Positions 1 through 8,914 are shown, numbered from the stretch's first letter. The stretch is DNA of 36,513 nucleotides from Vicinamibacterales bacterium (GCA_025456345.1 JALOKU010000029.1:1-36513); one strand, 5' to 3'. The notes: generated by a model from the sequence alone, not told the origin. Numbers and translations are program-made.

Positions 1-279
1 GAAGTAGATCGGGTTCTTCCCGAAGCTCGCGCCGCCGGAATGCTCGATGCCCTGGTCAACCGGCAGGATGGACATGTACCCGGTCCCCGCCAGGCGGCCG
101 GTCGAGTACAGGCGCTGCATGTTCCCGAGCACGCGGTTGTTCCGGTCCGAGAGCGCCCACACCCGATCGACGAAATCGGGGCCGGGCAGGTGCAGCAGGT
201 CCTTCGAAACGGTCCTGCAGGTGTGGTCGAGGAGGTAGGCGGCGTTGTCGCCGAGAAGCTGGACGATCTCGTTGTTCAT
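1..279 (-). CDS. fbaB: class I fructose-bisphosphate aldolase (FbaB/DhnA type), N-terminal part only
   Basis: Only the first 93 residues lie in the window; the gene continues beyond base 1. The enzyme cleaves fructose 1,6-bisphosphate to dihydroxyacetone phosphate and glyceraldehyde 3-phosphate in glycolysis and gluconeogenesis. The call rests on the segment at residues 60-93, [20 protein letters not shown] followed by [11 protein letters not shown], which is characteristic of the FbaB family and very close to E. coli FbaB as I remember it. The Schiff-base lysine lies further on and cannot be seen. The ATG at 279 is preceded by a purine-rich GAGGA about 9 bases upstream. The upstream gene on the same strand ends 117 bases away, so a separate promoter is possible. 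Confidence 0.88.
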   Translation of the reverse strand, partial: MNNEIVQLLGDNAAYLLDHTCRTVSKDLLHLPGPDFVDRVWALSDRNNRVLGNMQRLYSTGRLAGTGYMSILPVDQGIEHSGGASFGKNPIYF

Positions 280-396
280 GATGGCGTGTCCTCGTGCAGA
301 AGCGGCGCCACTGGGCGGCCAGATGTACCGCCGTCGAGTCTGACACGCCCTCCCGAAAACCTCAAGGCGCGCCCGCCGGCGCCCGGGTGACGCGCC

Positions 397-1320
397 TCAC
401 CGGCGCGGCAGCAGGAGGGTACCGGTCATACGCAGGCGCCAGGATGCCCCCCCGTCGGGCGCGGTGGCGAACCACCCCACGCCGCCGCCGATGCTCATCG
501 GAAACGGGCCGAACCGGGTGAGCTTGGACGCCGTGAACATGATCGGGACGGTCCACTGCGTGCCGTCCACCTGCTCCAGGCTCCCGCCCGGCCCCTGGTT
601 GTAGAGCCGCCAGTTGCCCGAGGCCTCCACGGACACGCCCATCGTGACGCTGTTCTTCGTCGTATAGGACGCGAACGGCTGCAGGAAGGAGGCATTGATG
701 TCGCCGCGCTCCACGCCGGCGCTCACATCGCTGCCTGCGAACGACCAGAGGTGGTTCACCAGCATCCCGAACGTCCATTGACCGGACTGCCTCAGGATGA
801 CGAACGTCGGCCCGGCGGACCACTTCCCCGTGCCGAGCACCGGGCTCACGTTGGTGGGCAGAATGAACGCGGGACCGGCGCCCCAGATGAACCTCCCCGG
901 TTTGGCAGGAGAAAAGAACGCCGAGGCCACGATGTCGCCCATGCCCGAGGTGGGCACTCCGCCCTCGAAGAGCGCCGGCTGGCCGATGTAAGGCATGATC
1001 CAGCGCAGAATCAGGTTCCAGTCGTCGTTGAGCGAGAACGGGATGACCGGCTGCACGTTCAGCACGAAACGGGTGGCGTCGTCGGGGCCCACCGGCTGGT
1101 CCCAGTTGAACTGGAAGGGCACGCTGACGAGGCTCGCCACCGGGTTGGACAACTGCCTGGCCAGGTCCTCCGCCGACGGCGGGGCGGCCTGCGCGGCGCC
1201 GGACTCCGCCGCAGGCTTGGCCGGTTCCGCCTGCGGCTTCGCCTGTGTCTGCGCCATCGCCGGCAGGGCCAGCGCCGTCCCGAGCAGGAAGATCCCGACA
1301 CCCGTGCGCACGTTCAGCAT
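397..1320 (-). CDS. outer-membrane beta-barrel protein, MetA/neuromedin-U-like transporter family
   Basis: The 307-residue protein has a signal peptide (residues 1-23, cleavage after AMAQ) and an Ala/Pro/Gln-rich linker to about residue 50. The rest alternates glycine and aromatic residues, as expected for an outer-membrane barrel; a segment near PSAEDLARQLSNPVASL begins the conserved part. This pattern, with LNVQPVIPFSLNDDWNLI and WIMPYIGQP, is typical of proteins annotated as transporter, neuromedin U or phenol-degradation MetA-like; their substrates are mostly unknown. A GTG three codons' width upstream (1323) is in frame, but AAGGAG at 1329-1334 sits 8 bases from the ATG at 1320, so I prefer the ATG. 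It is transcribed away from the gene starting at 1573. Confidence 0.72.
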   Translation of the reverse strand: MLNVRTGVGIFLLGTALALPAMAQTQAKPQAEPAKPAAESGAAQAAPPSAEDLARQLSNPVASLVSVPFQFNWDQPVGPDDATRFVLNVQPVIPFSLNDDWNLILRWIMPYIGQPALFEGGVPTSGMGDIVASAFFSPAKPGRFIWGAGPAFILPTNVSPVLGTGKWSAGPTFVILRQSGQWTFGMLVNHLWSFAGSDVSAGVERGDINASFLQPFASYTTKNSVTMGVSVEASGNWRLYNQGPGGSLEQVDGTQWTVPIMFTASKLTRFGPFPMSIGGGVGWFATAPDGGASWRLRMTGTLLLPRR

Positions 1321-1356
1321 CACTCAAGCTCCTTGTCCGATCTATCGTTGCCACTC

Positions 1357-1362
1357 AGTATA
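1357..1362 (-). promoter_or_regulatory. candidate -10 box (TATACT) for the outer-membrane protein gene
   Basis: TATACT on the minus strand matches five of six bases of the sigma-70 -10 consensus and lies about 37 bases before the ATG at 1320. I see no good -35 box at 16-18 bases upstream, so this is tentative. Confidence 0.4.
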
Positions 1363-1572
1363 TCGTGGGCTTCAGCGCCGCCGCGAGGCTCAGCTCCGGA
1401 GCGCCGAGTACGGATCGTGGCAAGGAACGGATAGCCGGCACCCTCCCCGGCGCGCTAGCGTCGTAGAAGCGTCGAGTGGACCGCGGCCGCGAAGCCGGCT
1501 GGCGGTGTCCGGCTCGCGGAGGGGACGTCGGTGACATCAACCAGTACCGCAACACGCGATAGGAGCCTGACG

Positions 1573-2313
1573 ATGAGAACCCTGCTTGCGGCCGCTGCCG
1601 CCGTGCTTGTGCTGCTGCCTCCGATGACCGCCGGCGCGCAGCCCGCTCCGCCGCGCCAGGAACGCGTGGCGTTCGCCAAGGGCGCGTCGTCGGCCACGAT
1701 CAAGGGCCAGCTCAAGGGCGACGCCGATGTCGACTACGTCGTGGGCGCCTCCGCCGGCCAGACCCTCAGCGTCTCGCTCAAGGGGTCGAACCGCTCGAAC
1801 TACTTCAACGTGCTGCCGCCGGGTAGCGCCGACGTGGCGATGCACGTGGGCCAGGACGGGGGGCCCTACACCGGCATGCTGCCCACCGACGGCGACTACA
1901 AGGTGCGCGTCTATCTGATGCGCAACGCGGCGCGCCGCAACGAGGCGAGCGACTACACCCTGACCATCAGCGTGACGGGAAAGGCGCTCCCGCCGCTGCC
2001 CGCATCGAAGGACGCGCTCGTCCCGGGCACGCCGTTTCACGCATCGGCGTCGGTCAAGTGCGTGCGGCCGTATGGCGACGGAAAGCCGCAGCCGTGCGAG
2101 GCGTTCGTCATCCGTCGAGGGAGAGACGGCACGGCCACGGTCGAAATCCCGACAACGGGCGTCAAGCGCCGGATTCTTTTCTTGGGCGGGAAACCGGTGG
2201 CATCGGATTCGTCCGAGAAGATGACGTTCACCCGCAGCGGTGACGTCACGACGGTGAAATTCGAGTCGGGCGAGTCCTACGAGATTTTCGATGCGCTGAT
2301 CATCGGCGGATGA
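1573..2313 (+). CDS. secreted protein with PliG-like (g-type lysozyme inhibitor-like) domain
   Basis: The 246-residue protein begins with a signal peptide (residues 1-22, ending TAGAQ). Residues 33-136 follow the pattern of PliG periplasmic inhibitors of goose-type lysozyme: a FAKGASSATIKGQLKG start, a Y..A.AGQ..SVS strand, then GDYKVRVYLMRNAARRNEAS before YTLTISV. The match is from memory of the E. coli PliG sequence. PliG is about 130 residues; this protein carries an extra C-terminal domain (about 150-246) with Cys163 and Cys174, which could form a disulfide. I do not recognise that part. The ATG at 1573 has AGGAG at 1561-1565. A role in protecting peptidoglycan would fit the L,D-transpeptidase next to it, but that link is inference. 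A general PPC-type beta-sandwich is the alternative reading. Confidence 0.7.
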   Translation: MRTLLAAAAAVLVLLPPMTAGAQPAPPRQERVAFAKGASSATIKGQLKGDADVDYVVGASAGQTLSVSLKGSNRSNYFNVLPPGSADVAMHVGQDGGPYTGMLPTDGDYKVRVYLMRNAARRNEASDYTLTISVTGKALPPLPASKDALVPGTPFHASASVKCVRPYGDGKPQPCEAFVIRRGRDGTATVEIPTTGVKRRILFLGGKPVASDSSEKMTFTRSGDVTTVKFESGESYEIFDALIIGG

Positions 2314-2383
2314 GTCTTGCTGCCGGAGGGCGAGCGCGCGCCCGCTGTCCGGAGGCGCCCCGACGGCAGACGCACCGGGCCTG

Positions 2384-4081
2384 TCAGCGCGCGCGGGGAT
2401 ACGGGAATCCGCGACCTAGCGCCGCCTCCAGCTTCGCGTCGTGGCCGTAGTAGTCGTCGGCGAAGTGCACGACCCCGCGCGAATCGACGTAGGCCGTGTC
2501 GTAGAACAGGATCACCCGCAACGTCGCCTTCAGGTTCACCTGGGTGGGCGCCGCCCCGTTCATCGCCGCGACGATGCGCTCGCGGGTCCACTGGGGATCG
2601 TCGCGGAGCACCCACTCGGCGAGGCGCGCCGGGTCTTCGAGGCGGATGCACCCGTGGCTGAAATCGCGGCGGGCGCGTGAGAAGAGCTGCTGCGCCGGCG
2701 TGCCGTGCATGTAGACGTTTTCGGCGTTCGGGAAGATGAACTTCGCGAGCCCGAGCGAGTTCGTCGGCCCGGGCTTCTGGCGGATCGTCAGTTTGCCCGC
2801 CAGCACCTTGTTCAGGTTCTCAGGCGTCGCGGGCAGCGCGGCAGCCGTCGGGCCGCCGCTCGCGACGATCTCCATGTTCTGTCGCTCCAGGTAACCGGGA
2901 TCCCGGCGCGCCTTCGGCACGATCTCGGATCGGACAATGCTGGGCGGAGGGTTCCAGTACGGCCTGAAGATCACGTACTCCATCTGGTCGATGAAGACGG
3001 GCGTGGCGTGCCCGGCGGACTTGCCGACCACCACGTTCATCCGCAGGGGCTCGTCGGGCGCCGCCGGATCGAAGGCCCAGAGCTTGAAGAGGGGCACGTT
3101 CACGAGCAGGTAGGGCGAGCGGCGCAGTTCGGGCAGCCACCGCTCGCGCTCCAGCGCCAGCTCGATCTGACGCACACGGGCCGCCAGCATCACGTTCACG
3201 GCCGCGATCGTGCCGGGGCCGATGACGCCGTCCGGTTCGAGCGCGTGGCGCTCCTGGAACCGTTTGAGCGCCTCCACCAGCGCGCCGCCATAGACCGGCA
3301 CGCCGCCCGCCGCTGCCGGGAGCGGCGCGCTGGCCGGCAGGTCGCCGACGGCGCGAAGGCGCGCGGCGAGGGCGGTGGCCCCGGACCACGGCCGGCCCGG
3401 CTCGATCTTCTTCAGCCCGCCGGCCAGGAGCGGCACCGGCGGCGGCTCGCCGGCCAGGGCCAACGCCCTGTAGGTGGCCAGGGCGCCCAGCAGACGTGCG
3501 TACACTGGAAACTGGGGCCGCACGCGGATCACCGCGCCCGCCACGCCTCCAGCTTCGTCGCGGGCCGCACGCAGGGTCACCAGCGGGTCCAGCCATTGCG
3601 CCGAGAGGTCGTAGTCGAAGCCGACGCTGCGCGGATCGACCCGCCCCTGGTGGACCGATGCGAGATAGCGCATCACCGCGACAGAAAGGCCGCTATCGAA
3701 GGCGGCCCAGTCGGCGGCCGACGTTCCCGGGCCCGTCTGGAGCCGTTGCCACCGGGCCGCCAGTGTCTGGGCATCGAAATCAGCCGGGTCCATGCCCTCG
3801 TCATGCGCGTGTGCGAGCGCCTGCAGCGCGCCAGCGAGTGCCGTGTGCGGGCGGTTGCCTTCGAACCAGAACAAGCCGTCGGGCTCCGACGTGGCAACCG
3901 CGGACAACACCCCCAGGTACCTCGTGATGTCCGGCCACCTGAGCAGCGGGTGCCGCTCACTCTCGGTCAACGACGCGACAGCGGCCCGAATCTCGTCCGG
4001 CCCCGGAGCGCGTTGCGCGGCGGCTGCCGCCGGGTTCGCCAGCACACCAATCAGCACGACGCACGATACGGCTCGACGCAT
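2384..4081 (-). CDS. murein L,D-transpeptidase, YcbB/LdtD type
   Basis: A 565-residue exported enzyme expected to form 3-3 crosslinks in peptidoglycan or attach proteins to it. Domains in order: signal peptide (1-23); an alpha-helical scaffold domain (about 25-255); a peptidoglycan-binding repeat (about 258-300, with ALKRFQERHALEPDGVIGPG); and a YkuD catalytic domain (about 325-500). The active site is complete: His459 in the YMHGTP segment and SHGCIRL at 475-481, with nucleophile Cys478 and Arg480. Length is close to E. coli LdtD (about 615). The long frame continues upstream of the true start, but ATG 4081 has AGGAG just before it and is followed by a clear signal peptide. The gene converges with the PliG-like gene; the 70 bases between them hold no clear terminator. 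Confidence 0.92.
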   Translation of the reverse strand: MRRAVSCVVLIGVLANPAAAAAQRAPGPDEIRAAVASLTESERHPLLRWPDITRYLGVLSAVATSEPDGLFWFEGNRPHTALAGALQALAHAHDEGMDPADFDAQTLAARWQRLQTGPGTSAADWAAFDSGLSVAVMRYLASVHQGRVDPRSVGFDYDLSAQWLDPLVTLRAARDEAGGVAGAVIRVRPQFPVYARLLGALATYRALALAGEPPPVPLLAGGLKKIEPGRPWSGATALAARLRAVGDLPASAPLPAAAGGVPVYGGALVEALKRFQERHALEPDGVIGPGTIAAVNVMLAARVRQIELALERERWLPELRRSPYLLVNVPLFKLWAFDPAAPDEPLRMNVVVGKSAGHATPVFIDQMEYVIFRPYWNPPPSIVRSEIVPKARRDPGYLERQNMEIVASGGPTAAALPATPENLNKVLAGKLTIRQKPGPTNSLGLAKFIFPNAENVYMHGTPAQQLFSRARRDFSHGCIRLEDPARLAEWVLRDDPQWTRERIVAAMNGAAPTQVNLKATLRVILFYDTAYVDSRGVVHFADDYYGHDAKLEAALGRGFPYPRAR

Positions 4082-4136
4082 GGACGCTCCTTGAGCGTAC
4101 GACTTCGTTCTTCCTGCCAGACCCGCGATGCCCAGC

Positions 4137-4157
4137 GGGTGGCGATGGGCGCCACCC
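4137..4157 (-). terminator. hairpin after the PhoD-like gene, possible terminator
   Basis: GGGTGGCG and CGCCACCC form a perfect 8-base-pair stem with a 5-base loop, starting 4 bases after the stop codon of the PhoD-like gene. No T-run follows on the minus strand, so intrinsic termination is uncertain; it may only stabilise the 3' end. Confidence 0.4.
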
Positions 4158-4161
4158 CGGG

Positions 4162-5502
4162 TCACTTCGCGGGCCGAAACGGGAGTCCGCACTCCAGCCA
4201 CTCGCACGAGAAGGCGACGCGCATGCCCTTGATAGGGGCGCCGGCCCGGTCGCGCCCGCTCAGTTCCACCTTGAGGTTCCGCCCGTCGTCGGCGACGTCC
4301 AGCAGGCCGAACTGGCCCCGTTGGCGGGACACGCCATGACTGTACGGGCCGCCCTTCATCGAGGTCCGCCGATCGAGCGGCGCCGCGTGCATGACGACGA
4401 AGCCGCGAGAACCGGGGCGGGCGTCGGTCGCGTAATTCGAGTGCGTGCCGTCGTCGATGGCCACCATGTGGGCGTCGCCGCTCAGCATGACAAGGCGCCT
4501 GGTCAGGCCGAGGCGCTCGATGTGGTTCGCGATGGCCTCGCGTTCGTGCGCATACGATCCCCAGTTGTCGGACCCTGGGCCTTGCGCCGCGATCCACGGC
4601 ACGGTGTTCACCCAGACGACCAGCGGGGCTTCGGAAGCGGCCGTCAACTCGTCCTTCAGCCACTGCAGCTGGGCGGCCCCGAGCATGGTGCGGTCCGCCG
4701 GCGTGCGCCAGCTCGACGTGCGCTGCGAGCGCTGGTCCGTCATGATGACGCGCACCCGGCCCATCGTGAACGCCTGATGAATCCCCGGGCTGCCAGCGCC
4801 GGTCAGCGGATAGTGGGGCACGAACTCGCGATACACGGCAAGCGCTGCGGGGCGGGACGCCGACGAACTGTCCGCGCCGTTGGGGCCGAAGTCGTGATCG
4901 TCCCACATGTAGGCGATCGGCAGGCTCCGATACAGCCGGCCCTGCGTCAGCGAAGCCATCACCGCGTCGAACGCGCTGCGGAACCGCCCGGCGTCGTTGC
5001 GGCCGATGTCCTCGTAGTGAATGTCGCCCATGTGGATGAAGAGATCCGGCCTCGCATCACGGATCGCGTCGAACACCGTGCTGGCCGACCCCGTGTCCGC
5101 GCAGGCCGAAAACGCGATGCGGAAGTTCCACGGGCCTTCGCCAAACGTGCGAAAGCGGCCTCTCATCGGGGCGCCTCCCTGAGGTTCAACCCGATACTCG
5201 TACGCGGTCGCCGGCTCCAGGCCGGTCAGGCCGAAGGCCGCCATCCCGTTGGGATCCGAGACGGATTCGAAGGGCCGCTCCCGCGTCGCACCCGCCGCTT
5301 CCGCCGGGGAAAGCAGGAGGCGCACCGGGATGCCGCCTCTCGCCACGCGGGCTCTGACCGCCGCGCTGTGAGCGGTAACGCCACCGGACCAGACCCAGCG
5401 GACACCTGAGGCCGGCTGCGGCGCGGTCAGTGCGCCGGCGGTCAACCCTGCGACGAGCAGTACCGAAAGCGCGGCCGCGGCGCGGGTGAGTCTGGTCACC
5501 AT
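4162..5502 (-). CDS. PhoD-like alkaline phosphatase/phosphodiesterase (metallophosphatase)
   Basis: The 446-residue exported enzyme has a signal peptide (1-33), an N-terminal fibronectin-III-like PhoD_N domain (about 35-118) and a metallophosphatase domain. Metal ligands are visible: FSAC at 131-134, HMGDIHY at 157-163, WDDHDFG at 200-206, and later LSGDAHM. PhoD enzymes hydrolyse phosphate mono- and diesters, including teichoic-acid-like polymers, outside the cytoplasm. The start lies 4 bases after the stop of the PAP2 gene, with GGAG inside that gene's end, so it is the last gene of a three-gene operon. The C-terminal segment with Cys at CEWLECGL may form a disulfide. The natural substrate cannot be told from sequence. 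Confidence 0.9.
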   Translation of the reverse strand: MVTRLTRAAAALSVLLVAGLTAGALTAPQPASGVRWVWSGGVTAHSAAVRARVARGGIPVRLLLSPAEAAGATRERPFESVSDPNGMAAFGLTGLEPATAYEYRVEPQGGAPMRGRFRTFGEGPWNFRIAFSACADTGSASTVFDAIRDARPDLFIHMGDIHYEDIGRNDAGRFRSAFDAVMASLTQGRLYRSLPIAYMWDDHDFGPNGADSSSASRPAALAVYREFVPHYPLTGAGSPGIHQAFTMGRVRVIMTDQRSQRTSSWRTPADRTMLGAAQLQWLKDELTAASEAPLVVWVNTVPWIAAQGPGSDNWGSYAHEREAIANHIERLGLTRRLVMLSGDAHMVAIDDGTHSNYATDARPGSRGFVVMHAAPLDRRTSMKGGPYSHGVSRQRGQFGLLDVADDGRNLKVELSGRDRAGAPIKGMRVAFSCEWLECGLPFRPAK

Positions 5503-5506
5503 GTCG

Positions 5507-6316
5507 TCAGAACTCCACCTGCGCCACGAGGCCGCGGGTCCGCTTCGAGATGACGGGCGAGAGGCTGAGTTGCGGGCCGCGCGGCGACAGCAGCGGCTGC
5601 CCGTTCACGCGGACGACGGTGCGCCCGATAATGTAACCGAGCGTGGCCCCGGCCATCACGTCGCTGAGATAGTGCTTGTTCCGCTGCAGCCGCGACACGG
5701 CGACGAGACTGGCCAGCGTGTAGGCCGGGAGTCCCGCCTTCCACCCGTAGTGGCGCTCGGCGACGGCCGCGAGGGTGAAGGCGTTCGACGCGTGGCCTGA
5801 CGGAAACGAGAGGTCGTCCTCGCCGTTCGGCCGCTCGCGCTGGACGACCTCCTTGAGCAGCGTGCTATAGCCGGCGTTGATCAGGAACGCGTGCATCAGG
5901 TCGTACGTCATCGCCCGGTAGCGCGGGCCGTCTGCCGCTCGTCCCGTGGCGAACACAACCGCCACGGCGGCGCCGACAACCGCCGGCGCCGCGCCATCCT
6001 CGAGCGTGGTGCCGAAGCCGTGATCCGGATCGGCAATCCAGTCCGCCACCTCGTCGTCGAAGAGCGCCCCGATTCCAGTCGCTCCACCGCCAACGAGGAG
6101 CGGCTTGATGTTGTCGGTGCTGGCGATGCCGATGGTGCCGCGAAAGAGATTCGGGAAGAACCGCCCCATCGTCCGCCGGCCGTCGTCGCGGACAGCGTCC
6201 GCCGCGGCGCTTGGGGCCGGTCGTGCGGCTGGCAGCGGGTCCTGCCCGGCATGCGCCGCCGGGACCGCCCAGACGACAGCCAGCAGCACCGCCGACAGAA
6301 CCGTCCGGTGCAGCAT
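5507..6316 (-). CDS. PAP2-family (type 2 phosphatidic acid) phosphatase
   Basis: A 269-residue exported or membrane-anchored acid phosphatase with an N-terminal signal sequence (1-23). The three catalytic motifs of the PAP2/haloperoxidase fold are all present: K155 with R162-P163 (KX6RP), FPSGH at 171-175, and S208-R209 with H215 and D219 (SRX5HX3D). Such enzymes dephosphorylate lipid phosphates such as undecaprenyl pyrophosphate or phosphatidic acid on the outer face of the inner membrane. The hydrophobic segments are modest, and the C-terminus ends in a short strand with terminal Phe (LVAQVEF), which resembles an outer-membrane barrel end. A periplasmic or outer-membrane-associated form is therefore possible. 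It starts 4 bases after the upstream barrel-fusion gene stops, so the genes are co-transcribed. Confidence 0.88.
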   Translation of the reverse strand: MLHRTVLSAVLLAVVWAVPAAHAGQDPLPAARPAPSAAADAVRDDGRRTMGRFFPNLFRGTIGIASTDNIKPLLVGGGATGIGALFDDEVADWIADPDHGFGTTLEDGAAPAVVGAAVAVVFATGRAADGPRYRAMTYDLMHAFLINAGYSTLLKEVVQRERPNGEDDLSFPSGHASNAFTLAAVAERHYGWKAGLPAYTLASLVAVSRLQRNKHYLSDVMAGATLGYIIGRTVVRVNGQPLLSPRGPQLSLSPVISKRTRGLVAQVEF

Positions 6317-6320
6317 GTGC

Positions 6321-8888
6321 TTAGAACGGGAACCCGATGCCGAAGTAGAACCGGTTGCCCTCGTTGCTGTGGGCCAGCGCCGCGTACACCGTTGTCGGCG
6401 TCGCCAGCGGCTGGAACATCAGGCCTCCCCCGTAGGAGTTGTGCCACGTGTTCGAGTTCTCGCCGTTGTACCAGACGCGGCCCGTGTCGACGAAGCCGAT
6501 CACGCCAAACCGCACCGGCACGCTGACGGGCACTTCGCGGACCCAGGCCCGCAGCGCCACGGTGCCGAACAGCGACGAGTCGCCCGAGAAGCGGTGGCTC
6601 AGGAAGCCGCGGTTGTTGCGGCTGCCGATATAGGCGGCGTCGAACCAGGCGTAATCGCCGACGAGCGTCCGCCCCCCCACGCGAAACGCCAGGTGCGCGC
6701 GTGTCTTGCCGACATACGCCGCCACCGCGCCGTCGAACCCTCCGTACTGCGAGTCGACGTCCCATGCCTTGGGCACGAAGAAGCCCGAGGCCTGGACTCG
6801 AAATCCCGTGACCTGCTGCCCCTCGTCGCCGAGTTGGGCGCCGCCGGCGAGATCGGTCGCCGCATGGATCTCGGAGCGCTCTCGGGAATCGAACCGCAGG
6901 CCCCCTCTGACCGCGATCTGCCCATAGTCGCCCGTGCCGATCGGCGACACCTGGGCGAGAATCGAATCGGCCCCGGCATCCGACTGCGAGTACCGCAGCT
7001 CCGGCGCTACGAACGCCTCGAAGCGCCTGCCCTGCTCGACCACCAGCGCCGGCGCGGCGTAGAGCACGGCGTTCCGCGTCCGGTAGCGGTCCCGGTCGGT
7101 CTCTGCCGGCGTGTCGTTCCCGTAGCCGAAGAAGTTCAGGCGATCGATGCCCGATGCGAACGCTTCGGCCCGGAACGCGACGTTCGAACCGGGCCGGCGG
7201 AAGGTACCCGAGTAGTCCACGCGCCCCGACACGTCGCTCGTGGCGAACGCGCCCCGGATCGTCTGCTCCGACGATGCGTCGTTCTTCGTGCGGAAGCCCC
7301 AGGCGACCCGCGTCAGGCTGCCGCCGAGAATCACGCCCGCGTCGGGGCTGTAGCCCACAATCGGCATCATCGTGGAGAAGTGCCCGAAGCTGCGCGGCTC
7401 GATCCACGGCGCGCCCTTGACCGGCGCCGGGTTCACCCAGACGTCGGGGCGCACCTTGGTGCCGCTGCCGCGCTGCACCTCCACCGTGCCGGCGTCCCGC
7501 CACACGTCCGTGCCGCCGCTCTGCGAGTCGTCCACCACATCCGCGCCGCCGCCCGCGATCACGCGCACCGTGATGGGCCCGCCGGCCGCACCGGTCCTGA
7601 CCACACGGTCGTTGCCGCCATGGAGGTGAATGCGGACGTCCCCCGTCTCATCCGCGAGGAAGCGCCGCCGGAAGTACGGCGCCTCGCCGCCGGCGAGGGC
7701 GATGGTCACCTCGACCGAGTCGTCGGCGCCCCGCGCGACGGTGACCACTTCGTCGCGATCGGTTGCGTGCACGTTCACCGACTTCGCCTCCACCCGGTAC
7801 GCGTCGAGCACGTAGCCGACGAGCCGCTCGCGCCGCGCCTTCAAGTCGGCGATGGTGCGGGCGCCATTGATGTCGAACCACGTCGGAGGCAGCCGGCGGA
7901 TCGCCTGCTCGATCACGTCGTCGCTCATGCGGTTGACCACGTCCATCGCCACCTCTTTCCAGGCGGCGGCGTCGAGATCGGTGAGCAGCCAGCGGTCCAC
8001 CTGGTAGGAGTTGTTCAGCGCCCCCTCGAGCCTTCGGGGGAATGTCTCCGAGAATGCCAGGAAATCGGGGGCGCGTCCGCGGATCACGGCGCCGACTGCG
8101 CCGTCGTGGCGGACGAGGACGAAGTCGGGGTCCTCAGGGAGAGGCTGCCACAGCGGCGTGCCAGGAATGGACATCCAGCGCCACTGGCCGCGATGGCGAT
8201 CGTAATTGTCGGTCCAGAGGTCGAGCACGCGTGAACGCAACAGGGCGCGGCTGTCGACCCGGTTCTCCGGGCCCTGCAGCCAGCGGTTCCACATCTCTTC
8301 GCTCGACACGATTTCGGTGGCGCCCATGAAGCCGGGCGTCTTGTCGGGCCCCGCGAGGGGAAACTCGTCGATGGTGCCGATCTCGTTCGCGAACTGTTTC
8401 CGGAACTCCCCGAGCGCGGGGTCGTCGGGCATGATCACGATGCGCGGGTTCGTGAACGGGACGCCGGCCGCCTCGGCGAGGGCGGCCTGGACGAGCGCCG
8501 CGCCCGGGTGCGTGCCGGAGGTCTGGTCCTGGGCGATCTTCGCCGGCCAGCGGTCGCGCCACATCTCCGGGAGCATCCGCTCCGGGTGCTTGTGGAGCGA
8601 GCGGAACGTGTAGGCCTTGCCGTCCGCTCCGCGCATCGCCAGTCCGACGCTCTGCGCCTGGCCGACCACGCGCACCGGCGTCAGGCCGCCGGCGGTCTTC
8701 TGGAGGTCGAGCACCGGGAGCTCCACTGGCGTCGTCCAGAGGTCACGATACCCGTCGCCGAACCAGAACCGCTGCGCGCCGCCCGCCGCGTACTGAGGCC
8801 CGACGGCGACCACCTTCGTCTCCTGGGCTCTGGCCGACGAGGCCAGCATCCCGAACGCTGCTAGCAGGGCAGCCACCCGCGCGCGCAT
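6321..8888 (-). CDS. kinase-like domain fused to Omp85/BamA-type outer-membrane barrel
   Basis: The 855-residue protein has a signal peptide (1-21, ending SSARA). Residues about 65-365 look like a divergent protein-kinase-like domain: a strand with Phe95-Arg96-Ser-Leu-His-Lys100, and LDLWTDNYDRHRGQWRW (223-238) holding Asp230-Arg-His as in HipA/Fam20/PI4K-like catalytic loops. PLPEDPDF (249-256) follows at the metal-binding position. Similar proteins in Bacteroidetes carry DRHxDQWRW and PRDRD motifs (from memory). Residues about 370-470 form a small beta domain rich in G-x-D. Residues about 490-855 are a BamA/TamA-type 'bacterial surface antigen' barrel ending NRFYFGIGFPF, a typical terminal Phe signature. 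There are no POTRA repeats that I can see. ATG 8888 is chosen because GGAGG lies 7 bases upstream and the signal peptide follows. First gene of an operon with PAP2 and PhoD phosphatases. Kinase activity is inference. Confidence 0.75.
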   Translation of the reverse strand: MRARVAALLAAFGMLASSARAQETKVVAVGPQYAAGGAQRFWFGDGYRDLWTTPVELPVLDLQKTAGGLTPVRVVGQAQSVGLAMRGADGKAYTFRSLHKHPERMLPEMWRDRWPAKIAQDQTSGTHPGAALVQAALAEAAGVPFTNPRIVIMPDDPALGEFRKQFANEIGTIDEFPLAGPDKTPGFMGATEIVSSEEMWNRWLQGPENRVDSRALLRSRVLDLWTDNYDRHRGQWRWMSIPGTPLWQPLPEDPDFVLVRHDGAVGAVIRGRAPDFLAFSETFPRRLEGALNNSYQVDRWLLTDLDAAAWKEVAMDVVNRMSDDVIEQAIRRLPPTWFDINGARTIADLKARRERLVGYVLDAYRVEAKSVNVHATDRDEVVTVARGADDSVEVTIALAGGEAPYFRRRFLADETGDVRIHLHGGNDRVVRTGAAGGPITVRVIAGGGADVVDDSQSGGTDVWRDAGTVEVQRGSGTKVRPDVWVNPAPVKGAPWIEPRSFGHFSTMMPIVGYSPDAGVILGGSLTRVAWGFRTKNDASSEQTIRGAFATSDVSGRVDYSGTFRRPGSNVAFRAEAFASGIDRLNFFGYGNDTPAETDRDRYRTRNAVLYAAPALVVEQGRRFEAFVAPELRYSQSDAGADSILAQVSPIGTGDYGQIAVRGGLRFDSRERSEIHAATDLAGGAQLGDEGQQVTGFRVQASGFFVPKAWDVDSQYGGFDGAVAAYVGKTRAHLAFRVGGRTLVGDYAWFDAAYIGSRNNRGFLSHRFSGDSSLFGTVALRAWVREVPVSVPVRFGVIGFVDTGRVWYNGENSNTWHNSYGGGLMFQPLATPTTVYAALAHSNEGNRFYFGIGFPF

Positions 8889-8914
8889 AGAACTTCCTCC
8901 CGGCGGCATCAAGA

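Noticed and set aside
383..404. Hairpin overlapping the stop of the outer-membrane protein gene
   Set aside because: The stem has a bulged base, there is no T-run, and the region is so GC-rich that such stems are expected by chance.
4082..4906. Upstream extension of the L,D-transpeptidase frame
   Set aside because: The frame stays open because of high GC, but this part lies in the PhoD-like gene and lacks conserved sequence. The signal peptide and ribosome site place the start at 4081.
6105..8234. Open frame of 709 codons on the plus strand
   Set aside because: It lies opposite the kinase-barrel and PAP2 genes and has the same low-complexity Arg/Val/His composition. It has no ribosome site or recognisable motif.
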